Shown in pieces: positions 22,123-31,562 of a DNA stretch of 64,000 bases (its first letter is position 1; each line of letters starts with the position of its first letter). Under the pieces are notes generated by a model that searched no databases, had not been told where the DNA came from, and worked only from the letters and a program-made list of their open reading frames with translations. The DNA comes from Rubellimicrobium thermophilum DSM 16684 (GTDB lineage Bacteria > Pseudomonadota > Alphaproteobacteria > Rhodobacterales > Rhodobacteraceae), in contig NZ_KE557320.1 in assembly GCF_000442315.1 (NCBI RefSeq), positions 955,606 to 1,019,605 of the forward strand. The letters are read 5' to 3'. Position numbers and translations under genes: made by a program.

Positions 22123-22887
22123 TCAGTTGATGAGCGTGGGCTTGAGCCGGTGCGTGATGTTCGAGGGCAGCACGCCGAGCCGCCGCGCCACCTCCGTATA
22201 GGCTTCGGTCAGGGAACCGAGATCGCGCCGGAAGACATCCTTATCGAGCTTGCGGCCGGTTTCGATGTCCCACAGACGGCAGGAATCGGGGCTGATCTCG
22301 TCGGCGACGACCAGCGTCGGATAATCCTGTTCGTCCCAGATGCGCCCGACCTCGATCTTGAAATCGACCAGCTTGATGCCGACGCCGTGGAAGACCCCGG
22401 ACAGGAAGTCGTTCACGCGCAGGGCAAGGGCCACGATATCGTCCAGATCCTGCTGAGAGGCCCAGCCGAAGGCCGTGATGTATTCCTCGGGAACCAGCGG
22501 ATCGCCCAACCGGTCATCCTTGTAGCAGAACTCCACGATGGCCCGCGGAAGGGGCGCCCCTTCCTCGAGACCGAGTCGGGCCGCCATGCTGCCGGCTGCA
22601 AAATTGCGCACGATCACCTCGAGCGGAATCATCTCGACCTGACGGACAAGCTGCTCGCGCATGTTGAGGCGGCGGATGAAATGCGTCGGAACCCCGATCT
22701 GGTTGAGCCCCTGCATGAAGAATTCCGACAGGCGGTTGTTGAGGACACCCTTGCCCTCGAACACCTCCTTCTTCTGCCCGTTGCCGGCGGTGGCCTCGTC
22801 CTTGAAATACTGGATGAGGGTTCCCGGCTCAGGGCCTTCGTAGAGGATCTTCGCCTTGCCTTCGTAAAGCTTCTTGCGACGCGCCAT
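22123..22887 (-). CDS. purC: phosphoribosylaminoimidazole-succinocarboxamide (SAICAR) synthase
   Basis: Ligates aspartate to CAIR in purine synthesis. The 254-residue sequence carries [13 protein letters not shown] at the N-terminus, the ATP-binding [12 protein letters not shown], the SAICAR signature segments [16 protein letters not shown] near residue 95 and VDFKIEVGR near 178, and the [12 protein letters not shown] motif near 205. I chose the ATG at 22887 ([10 protein letters not shown]), since the 24 residues encoded upstream are not family-like. Confidence 0.95.
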   Translation of the reverse strand: MARRKKLYEGKAKILYEGPEPGTLIQYFKDEATAGNGQKKEVFEGKGVLNNRLSEFFMQGLNQIGVPTHFIRRLNMREQLVRQVEMIPLEVIVRNFAAGSMAARLGLEEGAPLPRAIVEFCYKDDRLGDPLVPEEYITAFGWASQQDLDDIVALALRVNDFLSGVFHGVGIKLVDFKIEVGRIWDEQDYPTLVVADEISPDSCRLWDIETGRKLDKDVFRRDLGSLTEAYTEVARRLGVLPSNITHRLKPTLIN

Positions 22888-23030
22888 GAGGTCTCCCCGG
22901 GCCGGAGAGCCCGCAAATAGGGTTGGCTGCTCCATAAGCCAAGCCCCCCTTGCGGGCAAGCGGCCCCATCGGCATATCGATCCTGTGGGGAGTGCGGGCC
23001 GACGCCCGCGACAGGCGAAAGGATCAGCCG

Positions 23031-23354
23031 ATGGCCACCACCTTCGACGACCGCGAGAAGGCCTTCGAGGCCAAGTTCGCCCACGATGCCGAGATGCAGT
23101 TCAAGGCCGAAGCCCGCCGCAACCGGCTGCTCGGCCTTTGGGCCGCCGGGCTGCTGGGACTGGATGAGGCTGCGGCGCAGGACTATGCCCGGGACGTGAT
23201 CCGCTCCGATTTCCAGGAAGCGGGCGATCAGGACGTGTTCCGCAAGATCCGGTCCGATCTGCCCGCCACGGTGAGCGACGCCGAGATCCGCGAGAAGATG
23301 GCTGCCCTACTGGCCGAGGCCAAGTCGCAGATCCTGACCGAACTGGGCATCTGA
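23031..23354 (+). CDS. F-ATPase zeta inhibitor (DUF1476)
   Basis: A 107-residue, highly charged four-helix protein. [19 protein letters not shown], followed by a Glu/Arg-rich core ([16 protein letters not shown]) and a C-terminal helix, is the signature of DUF1476, shown in Paracoccus denitrificans to be the zeta subunit that blocks ATP hydrolysis by F1. The N-terminal inhibitory stretch is present, so it is probably a functional inhibitor. It is transcribed divergently from purC. This family is restricted largely to Alphaproteobacteria. Confidence 0.92.
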   Translation: MATTFDDREKAFEAKFAHDAEMQFKAEARRNRLLGLWAAGLLGLDEAAAQDYARDVIRSDFQEAGDQDVFRKIRSDLPATVSDAEIREKMAALLAEAKSQILTELGI

Positions 23355-23434
23355 CCACCGGCACCCGCCTTGCACCCGCGCCGACGACTGGGATGCGGCG
23401 GCGCTCCCTCAGACCTCAATCCGAGGACCGGTCC

Positions 23435-24448
23435 ATGAGTGACCTGCTTTCCCGTCTTCTGTCCGAGCGCGACTGGCTTCTCGCCGACGGGGCCACCGGC
23501 ACGAATCTGTTCAACATGGGCCTTGCCTCGGGCGAGGCACCGGAACTCTGGAATGTCACCCATCCCGACCGTATCCGCGCGCTCTACCGGAGCTGGGCCG
23601 AAGCCGGTTCCGACCTGTTCCTGACCAACAGTTTCGGCGGAAATGCCTCGCGGCTGAAGCTCCATGGTGCCGAAGGCCGGGTGCGCGAGCTCAACCGGAT
23701 CGCGGCCGCCATCGCCCGCGAGGTGGCCGATGCCGCCGGGCGACCCATGGTGGTTGCCGGGTCTGTCGGTCCTACCGGCGAGATCATGGAGCCGATGGGC
23801 ACTCTGACCCGAAGCGCCGCCATCGAGATGTTCCACGAACAGGCGGAGGGCCTGAAGGAAGGTGGCGTGGATGTCCTCTGGGTCGAGACGATCTCGGCCG
23901 CCGAGGAGTTCGAAGCCGCGGCCGAGGCCTTCCGCCTTGCCGGAATGCCGTGGTGCGGCACGATGAGCTTCGACACCGCCGGGCGCACCATGATGGGCCT
24001 CACCGCCGCCGCCATGGTGAAGATGGTCGCACGGCTGTCCCATCCGCCGCTGGCCATCGGGGCCAATTGCGGGGTCGGCGCATCGGATCTGCTGCGGACG
24101 GTGCTGGGCCTTGCTGCCGCCGGCCCCGAACAGCCCCTGATCGCCAAGGGCAATGCCGGCATCCCCCGCTTTCACGAAGGGCACATCCATTACGACGGCA
24201 CCCCCGAGCTGATGGCGGATTATGCCGTCCTCGCGCGCGATGCCGGGGCACGGATCATCGGAGGCTGCTGCGGCACCACGCCCGAGCATCTGCGGCGGAT
24301 GCGCGAAGCCCTCGAGACGGCACCCCGCGGCGAGAGACCCACGCTCGAGACGATCGTCGAGAAGCTGGGCCCCCTGTCCTCGGCCAGCGATGGCAACAAC
24401 GAGGAGGAGCCCGTGTCCCGACGCGGCGGACGGCGCGGGCGCGGCTGA
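23435..24448 (+). CDS. homocysteine S-methyltransferase-family protein (betaine-homocysteine methyltransferase type)
   Basis: A 337-residue zinc methyltransferase. The TIM-barrel start WLLADGATGTNLF, the cysteine motif GANCGVGASD near residue 218, and the paired GGCCGTTPEH near residue 285 supply the zinc ligands for homocysteine activation. The N-terminal and CysCys motifs correspond to the MetH homocysteine module and BHMT. A corrinoid-binding gene 1.3 kb downstream suggests it is the homocysteine half of a split cobalamin-dependent methionine synthase, as described in roseobacters. It converges with the next gene, with 13 bases between the stops. The C-terminus is Arg/Gly-rich. Confidence 0.88.
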   Translation: MSDLLSRLLSERDWLLADGATGTNLFNMGLASGEAPELWNVTHPDRIRALYRSWAEAGSDLFLTNSFGGNASRLKLHGAEGRVRELNRIAAAIAREVADAAGRPMVVAGSVGPTGEIMEPMGTLTRSAAIEMFHEQAEGLKEGGVDVLWVETISAAEEFEAAAEAFRLAGMPWCGTMSFDTAGRTMMGLTAAAMVKMVARLSHPPLAIGANCGVGASDLLRTVLGLAAAGPEQPLIAKGNAGIPRFHEGHIHYDGTPELMADYAVLARDAGARIIGGCCGTTPEHLRRMREALETAPRGERPTLETIVEKLGPLSSASDGNNEEEPVSRRGGRRGRG

Positions 24449-24461
24449 AGCCGGTCCACCC

Positions 24462-25544
24462 TCAGAACAGCGAAAGCTGGGAGCCGGATCCCCCGGGGAC
24501 CCGGAACAGATCCGTGCGCAACGGCGGCAGGGCACGCGCCAGGCCGAGACGCCGGCAGGCCAGGTCGAAGCGTGCTGCCAGAAGGCGTGCCCATTCCCCC
24601 TGCCCGGTCATCCGCCGACCCCAGGCCGGATCATAGTCGCGCCCGCCGTGCAGCTCGCGCACGCGGTTCATCACGCGGGCTGCACGGTCCGGAAAGCGTT
24701 CGGCAAGCCAGTCGCGGAACAGCGGCGCCACCTCTGCCGGCAGGCGTAGGACGATCAGCCCTGCCGCCTTCGCGCCGCTCTCCGCCGCTGCGGCCAGGAT
24801 CGCCTCGATCTCGTGATCGGTCAGGGCGGGGACCACGGGGGCGACCATCACGCGCACGGGGATGCCCGCCCCGGCCAGACGCCGCAGCACCAGAAGACGA
24901 CGCGCAGGCGAGGGCACCCGGGGCTCCATCGCCCGGGCCGTGGCGGGATCGAGCGTGGTGACAGACAGCCCGACATGGACAAGCCCCTTCGCCGCCATCG
25001 GCGCAAGCAGGTCGATGTCCCTCTCGATCAGCATGCCTTTGGTGGTGATGGCGACAGGGTGGTCGTGCGCGGACAGGACCTCGAGCAGGCGGCGCATGAT
25101 GCGCCGGTCGCGTTCGATGGGCTGGTAGGGGTCGGTATACGTGCCGATCGCGATCACGCGCGGCACATACCCCCTTGCCGCCAGTTCGCGCCCCAGCACC
25201 TCCGGCGCCTGAGGGCGGGCAATCAGGCGCGTCTCGAAGTCGAGCCCCGGAGACAGCCCGAGCCAGGCATGGCCGGGACGGGCAAAGCAGTAGATGCAGC
25301 CGTGTTCGCAACCGCGATAAGGGTTGAGCGAGACATCGAAACCCACATCGGGCGAATCATTGGTGGTCAGCACGCGGCGTGGCCGCTCCTCCGTCACCTC
25401 GGTGCGCAGGGGCGTCGGCTCCTCCTCGCGGTCCCAGCCATCCGCGACGATGACATGACGGTAGGGCTCGAAGCGGCCGCTGGGATTGCTGGCCGCTGCC
25501 CGTCCCCTGCGGCGCGCCGGTTCGATGCGTTCGGTCTCCTCCAT
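24462..25544 (-). CDS. radical SAM protein of the PA0069 family
   Basis: A 360-residue radical SAM enzyme. The iron-sulfur motif CEHGCIYCFA near residue 105 (CxxxCxxC) is followed by the family landmarks YRGCEHG upstream, TDPYQPIER near 160 and SVTTLD near 215. The family is annotated as PA0069, related to spore photoproduct lyase-like proteins, but the substrate is not known to me. I chose the ATG at 25544 (MEETERIEPARRRG); the reading frame extends further upstream only as a GC-rich shadow. It is divergent from the corrinoid gene. Confidence 0.85.
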   Translation of the reverse strand: MEETERIEPARRRGRAAASNPSGRFEPYRHVIVADGWDREEEPTPLRTEVTEERPRRVLTTNDSPDVGFDVSLNPYRGCEHGCIYCFARPGHAWLGLSPGLDFETRLIARPQAPEVLGRELAARGYVPRVIAIGTYTDPYQPIERDRRIMRRLLEVLSAHDHPVAITTKGMLIERDIDLLAPMAAKGLVHVGLSVTTLDPATARAMEPRVPSPARRLLVLRRLAGAGIPVRVMVAPVVPALTDHEIEAILAAAAESGAKAAGLIVLRLPAEVAPLFRDWLAERFPDRAARVMNRVRELHGGRDYDPAWGRRMTGQGEWARLLAARFDLACRRLGLARALPPLRTDLFRVPGGSGSQLSLF

Positions 25545-25700
25545 GTCGGCATGATTAGAACAAAGCACGAACATGACAAGAGGAAACCCGATCTTGCCTT
25601 GCCTTCGGGTCGGTCCCATCGCAGGGGAAGTCGCAATCCGCCGCGACCTGCGGCAAGCTGCGCCGCATTGAGGCATCGACCGCCCATTCGAGGACAGATC

Positions 25701-26402
25701 ATGGCCGACGACGAGATCATCCTGAGCGAGCTCGACGACGACGACCTCGTCGCGCAGATGCATGACGACCTGTATGATGGTCTGAAGGAGGAGATCGAGG
25801 AAGGCGTCCGCATCCTGCTCGATCGCGGATGGGCGCCTTACGACGTGCTGACCAAGGCCCTCGTGGACGGGATGACCATCGTCGGTCAGGATTTCCGCGA
25901 CGGCATCCTCTTCGTACCCGAGGTCCTTCTGGCCGCCAATGCGATGAAGGCCGGCATGGCGATCCTCAAGCCGCTGCTGGCAGAAACGGGCGCGCCGCGT
26001 GTCGGCAAGATGGTGATCGGCACCGTCAAGGGCGACATCCACGACATCGGCAAGAATCTTGTGTCGATGATGATGGAAGGCGCGGGATTCGAGGTTGTGG
26101 ACCTCGGCATCAACAACGCTGTCGAGAAATATCTCGAAGCTCTCGAGACCGAGAAGCCCGACATCCTCGGCATGTCGGCGCTGCTGACCACCACCATGCC
26201 CTACATGAAGGTCGTGATCGACACCATGAAGGAAAAGGGCATCCGCGATGACTATATCGTGCTGGTCGGCGGGGCACCGCTGAACGAGGAGTTCGGCCGG
26301 GCCATCGGCGCCGACGCCTATTGCCGCGATGCGGCCGTGGCCGTCGAGACGGCCAAGGCCCTTGTCGCCAGGCGGCACAATCAGAGGACCTCGGCAGGCT
26401 GA
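25701..26402 (+). CDS. corrinoid (B12)-binding protein, MetH-like
   Basis: A 233-residue protein built from a helical cap domain (about residues 10-95) and a B12-binding Rossmann domain. The cobalt-ligand motif GDIHDIGKNLV (DxHxxG) lies near residue 115 and the GG loop VLVGGAPLNEEF near 190. It resembles the corrinoid subunits MtmC/MttC and the MetH B12 module. With the homocysteine methyltransferase at 23.4 kb it fits a split methionine synthase. The ATG at 25701 is followed by an acidic N-terminus (MADDEIILSELDDDD). Its stop overlaps the start of the next coding frame. Confidence 0.9.
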   Translation: MADDEIILSELDDDDLVAQMHDDLYDGLKEEIEEGVRILLDRGWAPYDVLTKALVDGMTIVGQDFRDGILFVPEVLLAANAMKAGMAILKPLLAETGAPRVGKMVIGTVKGDIHDIGKNLVSMMMEGAGFEVVDLGINNAVEKYLEALETEKPDILGMSALLTTTMPYMKVVIDTMKEKGIRDDYIVLVGGAPLNEEFGRAIGADAYCRDAAVAVETAKALVARRHNQRTSAG

Positions 26403-27042
26403 CCGGATTTCCCGACGATACGGCCCTGACCGAAACGGGCCTTGCCCCCGAAGGGCGCGGGCGTGTCCTCGTCCTCGCCTGCGGGGCCCTGGCGCGCGAG
26501 ATCCTGGCCCTGCGCGACCTCAACGGCTGGTCGCACATGGATCTGCAATGCCTGCCCGCGATCCTCCACAACCACCCCGAGAGGATCGCCCCCGCCGTGG
26601 AGCCGCCGCGACCGAGGCCCGGACCCGCTACGGACAAATCTTCGTGGCCTATGCCGATTGCGGCACCGGAGGCCTCCTGCAGGCGGTGTGCGACAGGCTC
26701 GGCCTGGAGATGATCGAAGGGCCCCACTGCTACAGCTTCTTCGATGGCAACGAAGCCTTCGCAGCCCGCGGCGAGACGACGGCCTTCTACCTCACCGATT
26801 TCCTCGTGCGACAATTCGATGCCTTCGTCTGGAGACCGCTCGGCCTCGACCGGCATCCGGAGCTGCGCGATCTCTATTTCGGCAACTACGAAACGCTCGT
26901 CTATCTGGCGCAAACCGATGATGCGACGCTCGATGAGCGAGCCCGGCACTGCGCCGAACGGCTTGGCCTGCGCTATGAAAGACGACTGACAGGCTATGGC
27001 GATCTGGCCACGGCGCTGAAGGCCGCCCTCTCCCGCCCGTGA
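26399..27042 (+). CDS. DUF1638 family protein (frameshifted)
   Basis: A protein of about 214 residues of DUF1638. The family motifs VLVLACGALAREILAL, HMDLQCLPAILHNHPERI, VAYADCGTGG, GPHCYSFF and FYLTDFLVRQFDAFVW, with DLYFGNYE, are all visible. Cys/His content suggests a metal or cofactor site, and the consistent neighbour is the corrinoid gene, so a role in corrinoid-dependent methyl transfer or reactivation is inferred. One G is missing around 26602, shifting EAAATEARTRYGQI out of frame. No ATG or GTG lies near the true N-terminus; the CTG at 26399, overlapping the preceding stop, is my best estimate. Confidence 0.75.
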
Positions 27043-27129
27043 GGCCGGACCTGCCCGACAGCCATCAGACCGCACCGAAGACCAATCCGCCGGCTGGACG
27101 CACAGGGCCCGGCGCGCTAACGCTGTCGC

Positions 27130-27504
27130 ATGGAAATCCGCCGCATCACGCCCGATTACGCCGTCACGCCCCAGATCGCCCCCGATGACGTGCCCGTCAT
27201 CGCCGAACAGGGGTTCCGCACGGTCATCTGCAACCGGCCCGACGCCGAAATCCCCACCGAGCTGTCCGCACAGGTCATCCGCGCGGCCGTCGAGTCGGCA
27301 GGGCTGCGATTTGTCGAAAACCCCGTCACCCATTCCACCATGACGCCCGAACGCATCGCCGCGCAGGCCGCCGCCATGGCCGAAGCGCCGGTGCTGGCCT
27401 ACTGCGCCTCGGGCACGCGATCCTCGGTCCTGTGGGCGCTGATGCAGGCAGGCCGCATGAAGACGGACGAGATCCTGGCCGCCACGGCACGGGGCCGGCT
27501 ATGA
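27130..27504 (+). CDS. DUF442/TIGR01244-family cysteine phosphatase-like protein
   Basis: A 124-residue protein with the phosphatase/rhodanese-like loop CASGTRSS (Cx5R) near residue 92, preceded by ITPDYAVTPQIAPDDVPVIAEQGF and ICNRPDAEIP. This is the beta-lactamase hydrolase-like protein family, linked in other Proteobacteria to sulfide and persulfide metabolism (Blh-type rhodanese partner). Single-domain form, as here, is common. It is 87 bases after the DUF1638 gene. Confidence 0.85.
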   Translation: MEIRRITPDYAVTPQIAPDDVPVIAEQGFRTVICNRPDAEIPTELSAQVIRAAVESAGLRFVENPVTHSTMTPERIAAQAAAMAEAPVLAYCASGTRSSVLWALMQAGRMKTDEILAATARGRL

Positions 27505-27605
27505 CCTCTCCGCCCTGCGACCAAGGCTCGAACAGGGCGGCTGATCCCCTCGGCCTGCCAGAGCGGCAACGCCCCCGCCGCCTCCGATCCGGCGGGACAG
27601 GACGC

Positions 27606-28529
27606 TCAGGGCAGCGCATCGGGCAACCTCATGGACAGGGGGCCGGCCGCATCCTCCCCCGGCACAGCGGACGGATCGGCCGCCAGCGCCCCTTCGATGC
27701 GGATCGCACGGCGCCCCCCCATCTGGCCGAGCCGCGCCGTGCCCAGCGCCACGCCGCCACCCCCTCGACCCGGACGGAGGCCGTCGAGACGCCGGGCAGC
27801 AGCAGCACCTGCCCCGGTTCCCATCCCTCCACCTCGCAAAGCGGGAGGGTCAGCCGATGCAGCACGGCGGACAGTGTCACCTCTGCCTCCAGAACGCGGG
27901 GGGCGAGGCTGGCGCCGGGCGCAGCATGGTCCGCCCGTTGCGGGGCCGGTGGAGCAGTCAGCAGCAGCGCAAGCAGGCCCTGACGCCCTCCCCCCCCCAC
28001 GATCGAGCGTCAGGCGCAGAAGACGACAGGGCCCCTCCGGCAGGGTGCCCTCAACCTCGCGCAGCGAGGCGAAATGCCCCCCGGACACGGCACCGGCGAT
28101 CCAGGATTCCAGCGGACCATCAGCCAGGGCCGTCCCCAGCTCGGCCAGAAAAGCCGTCGCAAAGGGAATGCACAGAAGAGCATCGGTGGCCGTCGGCGGG
28201 CGCGGCGGCGACGACCGCGGCAGCGCCGAACCGAGCAGGCGGGCCTCCAGCAGGGCGGAGCGCGCCTCTCCATCGAGGGCGATCAGGCCGCCCGCCGCCC
28301 CCCCGCGATCCACGCGCAGCAGCAGCGCCCCCTCCGGCAGAAGGGGAAGCAGCGTGTCCAGGCTTCCCTCCTCCTCCCCGATGCCGAGGACGGACAGGGC
28401 CAGGCCCGCGGCCCGCTCGGCCGCCCGCACGGTGGCGATGCGCAGCGCGCGCCGGGACGCGACCCCAGCCGGCCTGTCGCCGGATGGCCGCATCATGCGC
28501 CGCAGGACAGCCCCTGTCGAATCGGACAT
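27606..28529 (-). CDS. FliM/FliN-family flagellar switch-like protein (two compensating frameshifts)
   Basis: A protein of about 307 residues. The N-terminal half resembles the FliM middle domain (RALRIATVRAAERAAGLAL, LLCIPFATAFLAELGTALADGPL) and the C-terminal half is a SpoA domain (LPLCEVEGWEPGQVLLLPG, LGTARLGQMGGRRAIRIEG) typical of flagellar C-ring and type III secretion proteins. The frame is broken by an extra base in the nine-C run at 27990-27998 and a missing base in the five-C run at 27760-27764; in between the true frame reads GLLALLLTAPPAPQ. A CtrA-like site lies just upstream. It is shorter than enteric FliM and lacks a clear CheY-binding N-terminus. Confidence 0.75.
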   Translation of the reverse strand: MSDSTGAVLRRMMRPSGDRPAGVASRRALRIATVRAAERAAGLALSVLGIGEEEGSLDTLLPLLPEGALLLRVDRGGAAGGLIALDGEARSALLEARLLGSALPRSSPPRPPTATDALLCIPFATAFLAELGTALADGPLESWIAGAVSGGHFASLREVEGTLPEGPCRLLRLTLDRGGGRASGPACAAADCSTGPATGGPCCARRQPRPPRSGGRGDTVRRAASADPPALRGGGMGTGAGAAAARRLDGLRPGRGGGGVALGTARLGQMGGRRAIRIEGALAADPSAVPGEDAAGPLSMRLPDALP

Positions 28530-28574
28530 GACACCCCCTTTCCATCGGTCGGGGTCATGCTGGCAAAAAAATCG

Positions 28575-28590
28575 TTGATATTCCGTTAAC
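28575..28590. promoter_or_regulatory. CtrA-like binding site
   Basis: TTGA, seven bases, then TTAAC: close to the alphaproteobacterial CtrA consensus TTAA-N7-TTAAC with one mismatch, a rare AT-rich sequence here. It sits 46-61 bases upstream of the FliM-like ATG. CtrA control of motility genes is known in Rhodobacter and roseobacters. Confidence 0.5.
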
Positions 28591-28598
28591 GACGCATG

Positions 28599-31287
28599 CT
28601 ATTCGGCCGCCCGGGCAAGCCTCTGCGGCAGCACCACGCGAAAGGCCGCCCCGCCCATGCCGGGCAGATAGGTCACGGATCCGCCCAGCCTTTCCATCAC
28701 CTCGCGGCAGATGGCCAGGCCCAGCCCCGCCCCACCGGGCCCCGCCCGCCCCGGCGCAGAGGGCAGGCGGGCGAAGGATTCGAAGGCCAGATCGCGCTCG
28801 GCGGCCGGAATTCCGCGCCCGTTGTCGATGAAATCCACGACAATCTCTGTTCCCCGCAGACGCGCCACGATGCGCAGCTCCGGATCCGGTGCGTCGCAAT
28901 ACTTGCGCGCGTTGGAGGCCAGGTTGATGAACACCTGTGCCAGACGGTCGAGATCCGTGCAGACCGGGATCGCCTCGGCAGCCGGATCGCGCAGGACCCG
29001 CAGGGGGCCGGACGGCACCACCCCGGCCGCCGCCAGGGCCCGGTCGATGACATCGGACAGCAGCCCCTCGCGCGGGTCGAGCCGGATGCGCCCCAGCCGC
29101 AGGGATGGACAGATCCAGAAGCTCGTCGAGAAGCTGCGTGAGACGCTCGGCCTCGCCCTCGACGATGGCAGCGAAGCGGCGGACCTCCTCGGGGCGCAGG
29201 CCCTCCTCGCGCAGGATGGCCGAGAAGGACCGGATCGCGGTCATCGGCGTGCGCAACTCATGGCTGATGCGGCTGAGAAAGGCATCCTTCTGCTCGGCCA
29301 ACCGGGTCAGCTTGCCCAGCGCCTCGCGCAGGGCGCGGGCCGTGCGCTCCAGCTCGGCGGACTTGGCCTCGAGCCGGGCGGAATAATCCATGATTCGTTG
29401 CGCTTCGCCGGCGACGGCCATGAGGTCCTCGACGGTCACGGTCGCGCCCTTGGCGACCTGGCTGACGATGGCATGAGCGGCCGCGGATCCCACGGAGCCG
29501 GCGAGCTGGCGTTCCAGAGCGGCGACGAAAGCCGGCGTCACGTCAGGCAGATGCCCGGACTGACCCTGGGCCTCGGCCTCGCGGCGGAAGAAGTCGAGCG
29601 CGGCATCCTGCCCCAGAACGCGCCCCGCAATGACGAGCAGCTCCTCTGCCTCGCCGCCGCCGCGTCCCACGGCGCGCGGGGCGACCGCACTGTCGAAGAT
29701 GTTGACGAAGGCCTCGCCCTGGAGCCGCTCGACCGGCGACGGAAAGGTGACAAGAGAGACGCCCAGGAAGACCAGCGTGTTGAGCGCGAGCGACCACAGG
29801 ACGGAATGCAGCAGGGGGTCCATCCCCTCGAGCCCGAACAGCGCATGGGGGCGAAGCCAATCCAGCCCCCAGGGTCCGGCAGCATGGACCTCGGGGGGCA
29901 GGGCGCCGAAGGATGGCAGGAACAGCGTCCAGGCCCAGACGGCCGCGCCGACCAGCAGACCGGCCCCTGCACCGCGCGCAGTGGCTCCGCGCCAGACCAG
30001 CCCGCCGACCATGGCCGGCAGAATCTGGGCCACACCCGCAAAGGCGATCAGGCCGATGGCCGAAAGGGCCGCACCGGTCCCCGTCCAGCGGAAATAGAGA
30101 TAGCCCAGCGCCAGCACCCCCGCGACCGACAGCCGCCGCGACAGCAGCACCACACGACGCAGATCGCGTGAGCTCTGTTCTGCCGGGCGGCCGCGCAGGA
30201 ACAGGGGCGCCACGATGTGATTGGACACCATCGTCGAAAGGGCGATCGTCGCCACGATCACCATGGAGGTGGCGGAGGAAAACCCCCCGAGGAAGCTGAG
30301 CAGCGACAGGGCGACCTCTCCTTCGGCCAGGGGCAGGGTAAGGACGAAGAGATCCGGGTTGGAGCCGGCGGGCAGCCGATCGAGCCCCATCACGGCGATG
30401 GGCACGACGAACAGGCTCATGGCCAGGACATAGAGCGGGAAGGCCCAGCTTGCGACGGCAAGCTGGCGGTCATCCTCGTTCTCGACGACCATGACATGGA
30501 ACATCCGCGGCAATGTGACGAAGGCCGCCGCCGAGAGCAGGATCAGACCGGCCCAGCGCGCCCCCTCTCCCTGCCACAGCGGCACGGGAGAGGCGTCGAT
30601 CCGTTCGAGCGTGGCCGCCACACCGCCCGCAAGCCCCCAGACCACGAACACCCCGACGGCCAGCAGCGCCACGAGCTTGACCACCGCCTCTACGGCGATG
30701 GCCATGACGATGCCGTGATGGCGCTCGGACGGGTCAAGGTTGCGGGTGCCGAACAGCACGGTGAACAGGGCCAGGCCGGCCGCCGTCCAGATGGCGACAA
30801 GGCCCGCATCCTCGGCCATGCGCCCGCCTGCCATGCCCTGGGCGAAGGCGGCGAAGGACAGGCTGATCGACTGGAGCTGCAGCGCGATATAGGGCGTGAT
30901 TCCCGCCACTGCCATGAGGGTCACGATGGCGCCGATCGGCCCCGACTTGCCGAAACGCGCGGACAGCAGATCGGCGATCGATGTGATGCGCTGCGCCCGC
31001 CCGATCCGCACGAGGCGACGCAGCGTCCACCACCAGCCGATCATCACGAGCGAGGGGCCGAGATAGATCGTCAGGAATTCGAGCCCCGAGCGCGCCGCAT
31101 AGCCCACGGCGCCGTAGAAGGTCCAGGCCGTGCAGTAGATCGACAGCGACAGCGTGTAGACCAGCGGCGAGCGCAGCCAGCGGTCCCGTCCGCGGCGCGC
31201 GCCCCGTTCGGCCGCAAAGGCCACCGCAAAGAGCAGGGCAACATAGACGAGCGAAACCGCCACAAGCGTGTTGAAGGTCAGCGTCAT
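28599..31287 (-). CDS. sodium:solute symporter/histidine kinase hybrid (frameshifted)
   Basis: A sensor of about 896 residues whose first ~480 residues form an SSS-family transporter-like unit with 12-13 helices (MTLTFNTLVAVSLVYVALL; RSGLEFLTIYLGPSLVMIGW; SATSMVIVATIALSTMVSNH), followed by a linker helix and a HisKA domain with the phospho-histidine in SRISHELRTPMTAIRS near residue 675, N box NLASNARKY and G boxes DNGRGIP and GAGLGLAI. This is the CbrA/CrbS architecture, in which the transporter half senses or imports substrate. One extra base in the CCC (minus strand) at 29102-29104 shifts the frame after DELLDLSI. Its start overlaps the preceding small gene by ATGA. Confidence 0.88.
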
Positions 31288-31559
31288 AGCCCGTCCTCCG
31301 GAGCGTCCTCCGGCTGTCCGCCCGATCTGAGCAGGCGCGACAGGATCCCCGCCGCGAGGATCGGCCCGGCCCAGACGCCGAACAGATAGAGCAGAGCCCC
31401 CGCATTCGAGGGTGGCGTGCCCTGTCCCGACGCGGGCCAGAGCAGCGGCACGAGCAGCAGCGCCGCCCCGAGCACCGGCAGCAGGCAGGCGGCATCGCGC
31501 AGGCGCGTGCGACGGTAGCGGCGGCGATCGAGGAAGGGGGGCCTGCCGCGCCGCGCCAC
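31284..31559 (-). CDS. small membrane protein between response regulator and kinase
   Basis: A 91-residue protein starting at a GTG three bases after the response-regulator stop and overlapping the kinase start by ATGA. It has a basic N-terminus (MARRGRPPFLDRRRYRRTRLRD) and two predicted helices (about residues 25-42 and 56-75). Such a small helical partner is common beside SSS-type kinases in this group, but its role is unknown; it may stabilise the sensor. Confidence 0.75.
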   Translation of the reverse strand: MARRGRPPFLDRRRYRRTRLRDAACLLPVLGAALLLVPLLWPASGQGTPPSNAGALLYLFGVWAGPILAAGILSRLLRSGGQPEDAPEDGL

Positions 31560-31562
31560 GCC

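Noticed and set aside
24813-25700. Long N-terminal extension of the corrinoid protein
   Set aside because: The extension is the antisense of the radical SAM gene and family homology begins at the ATG at 25701.
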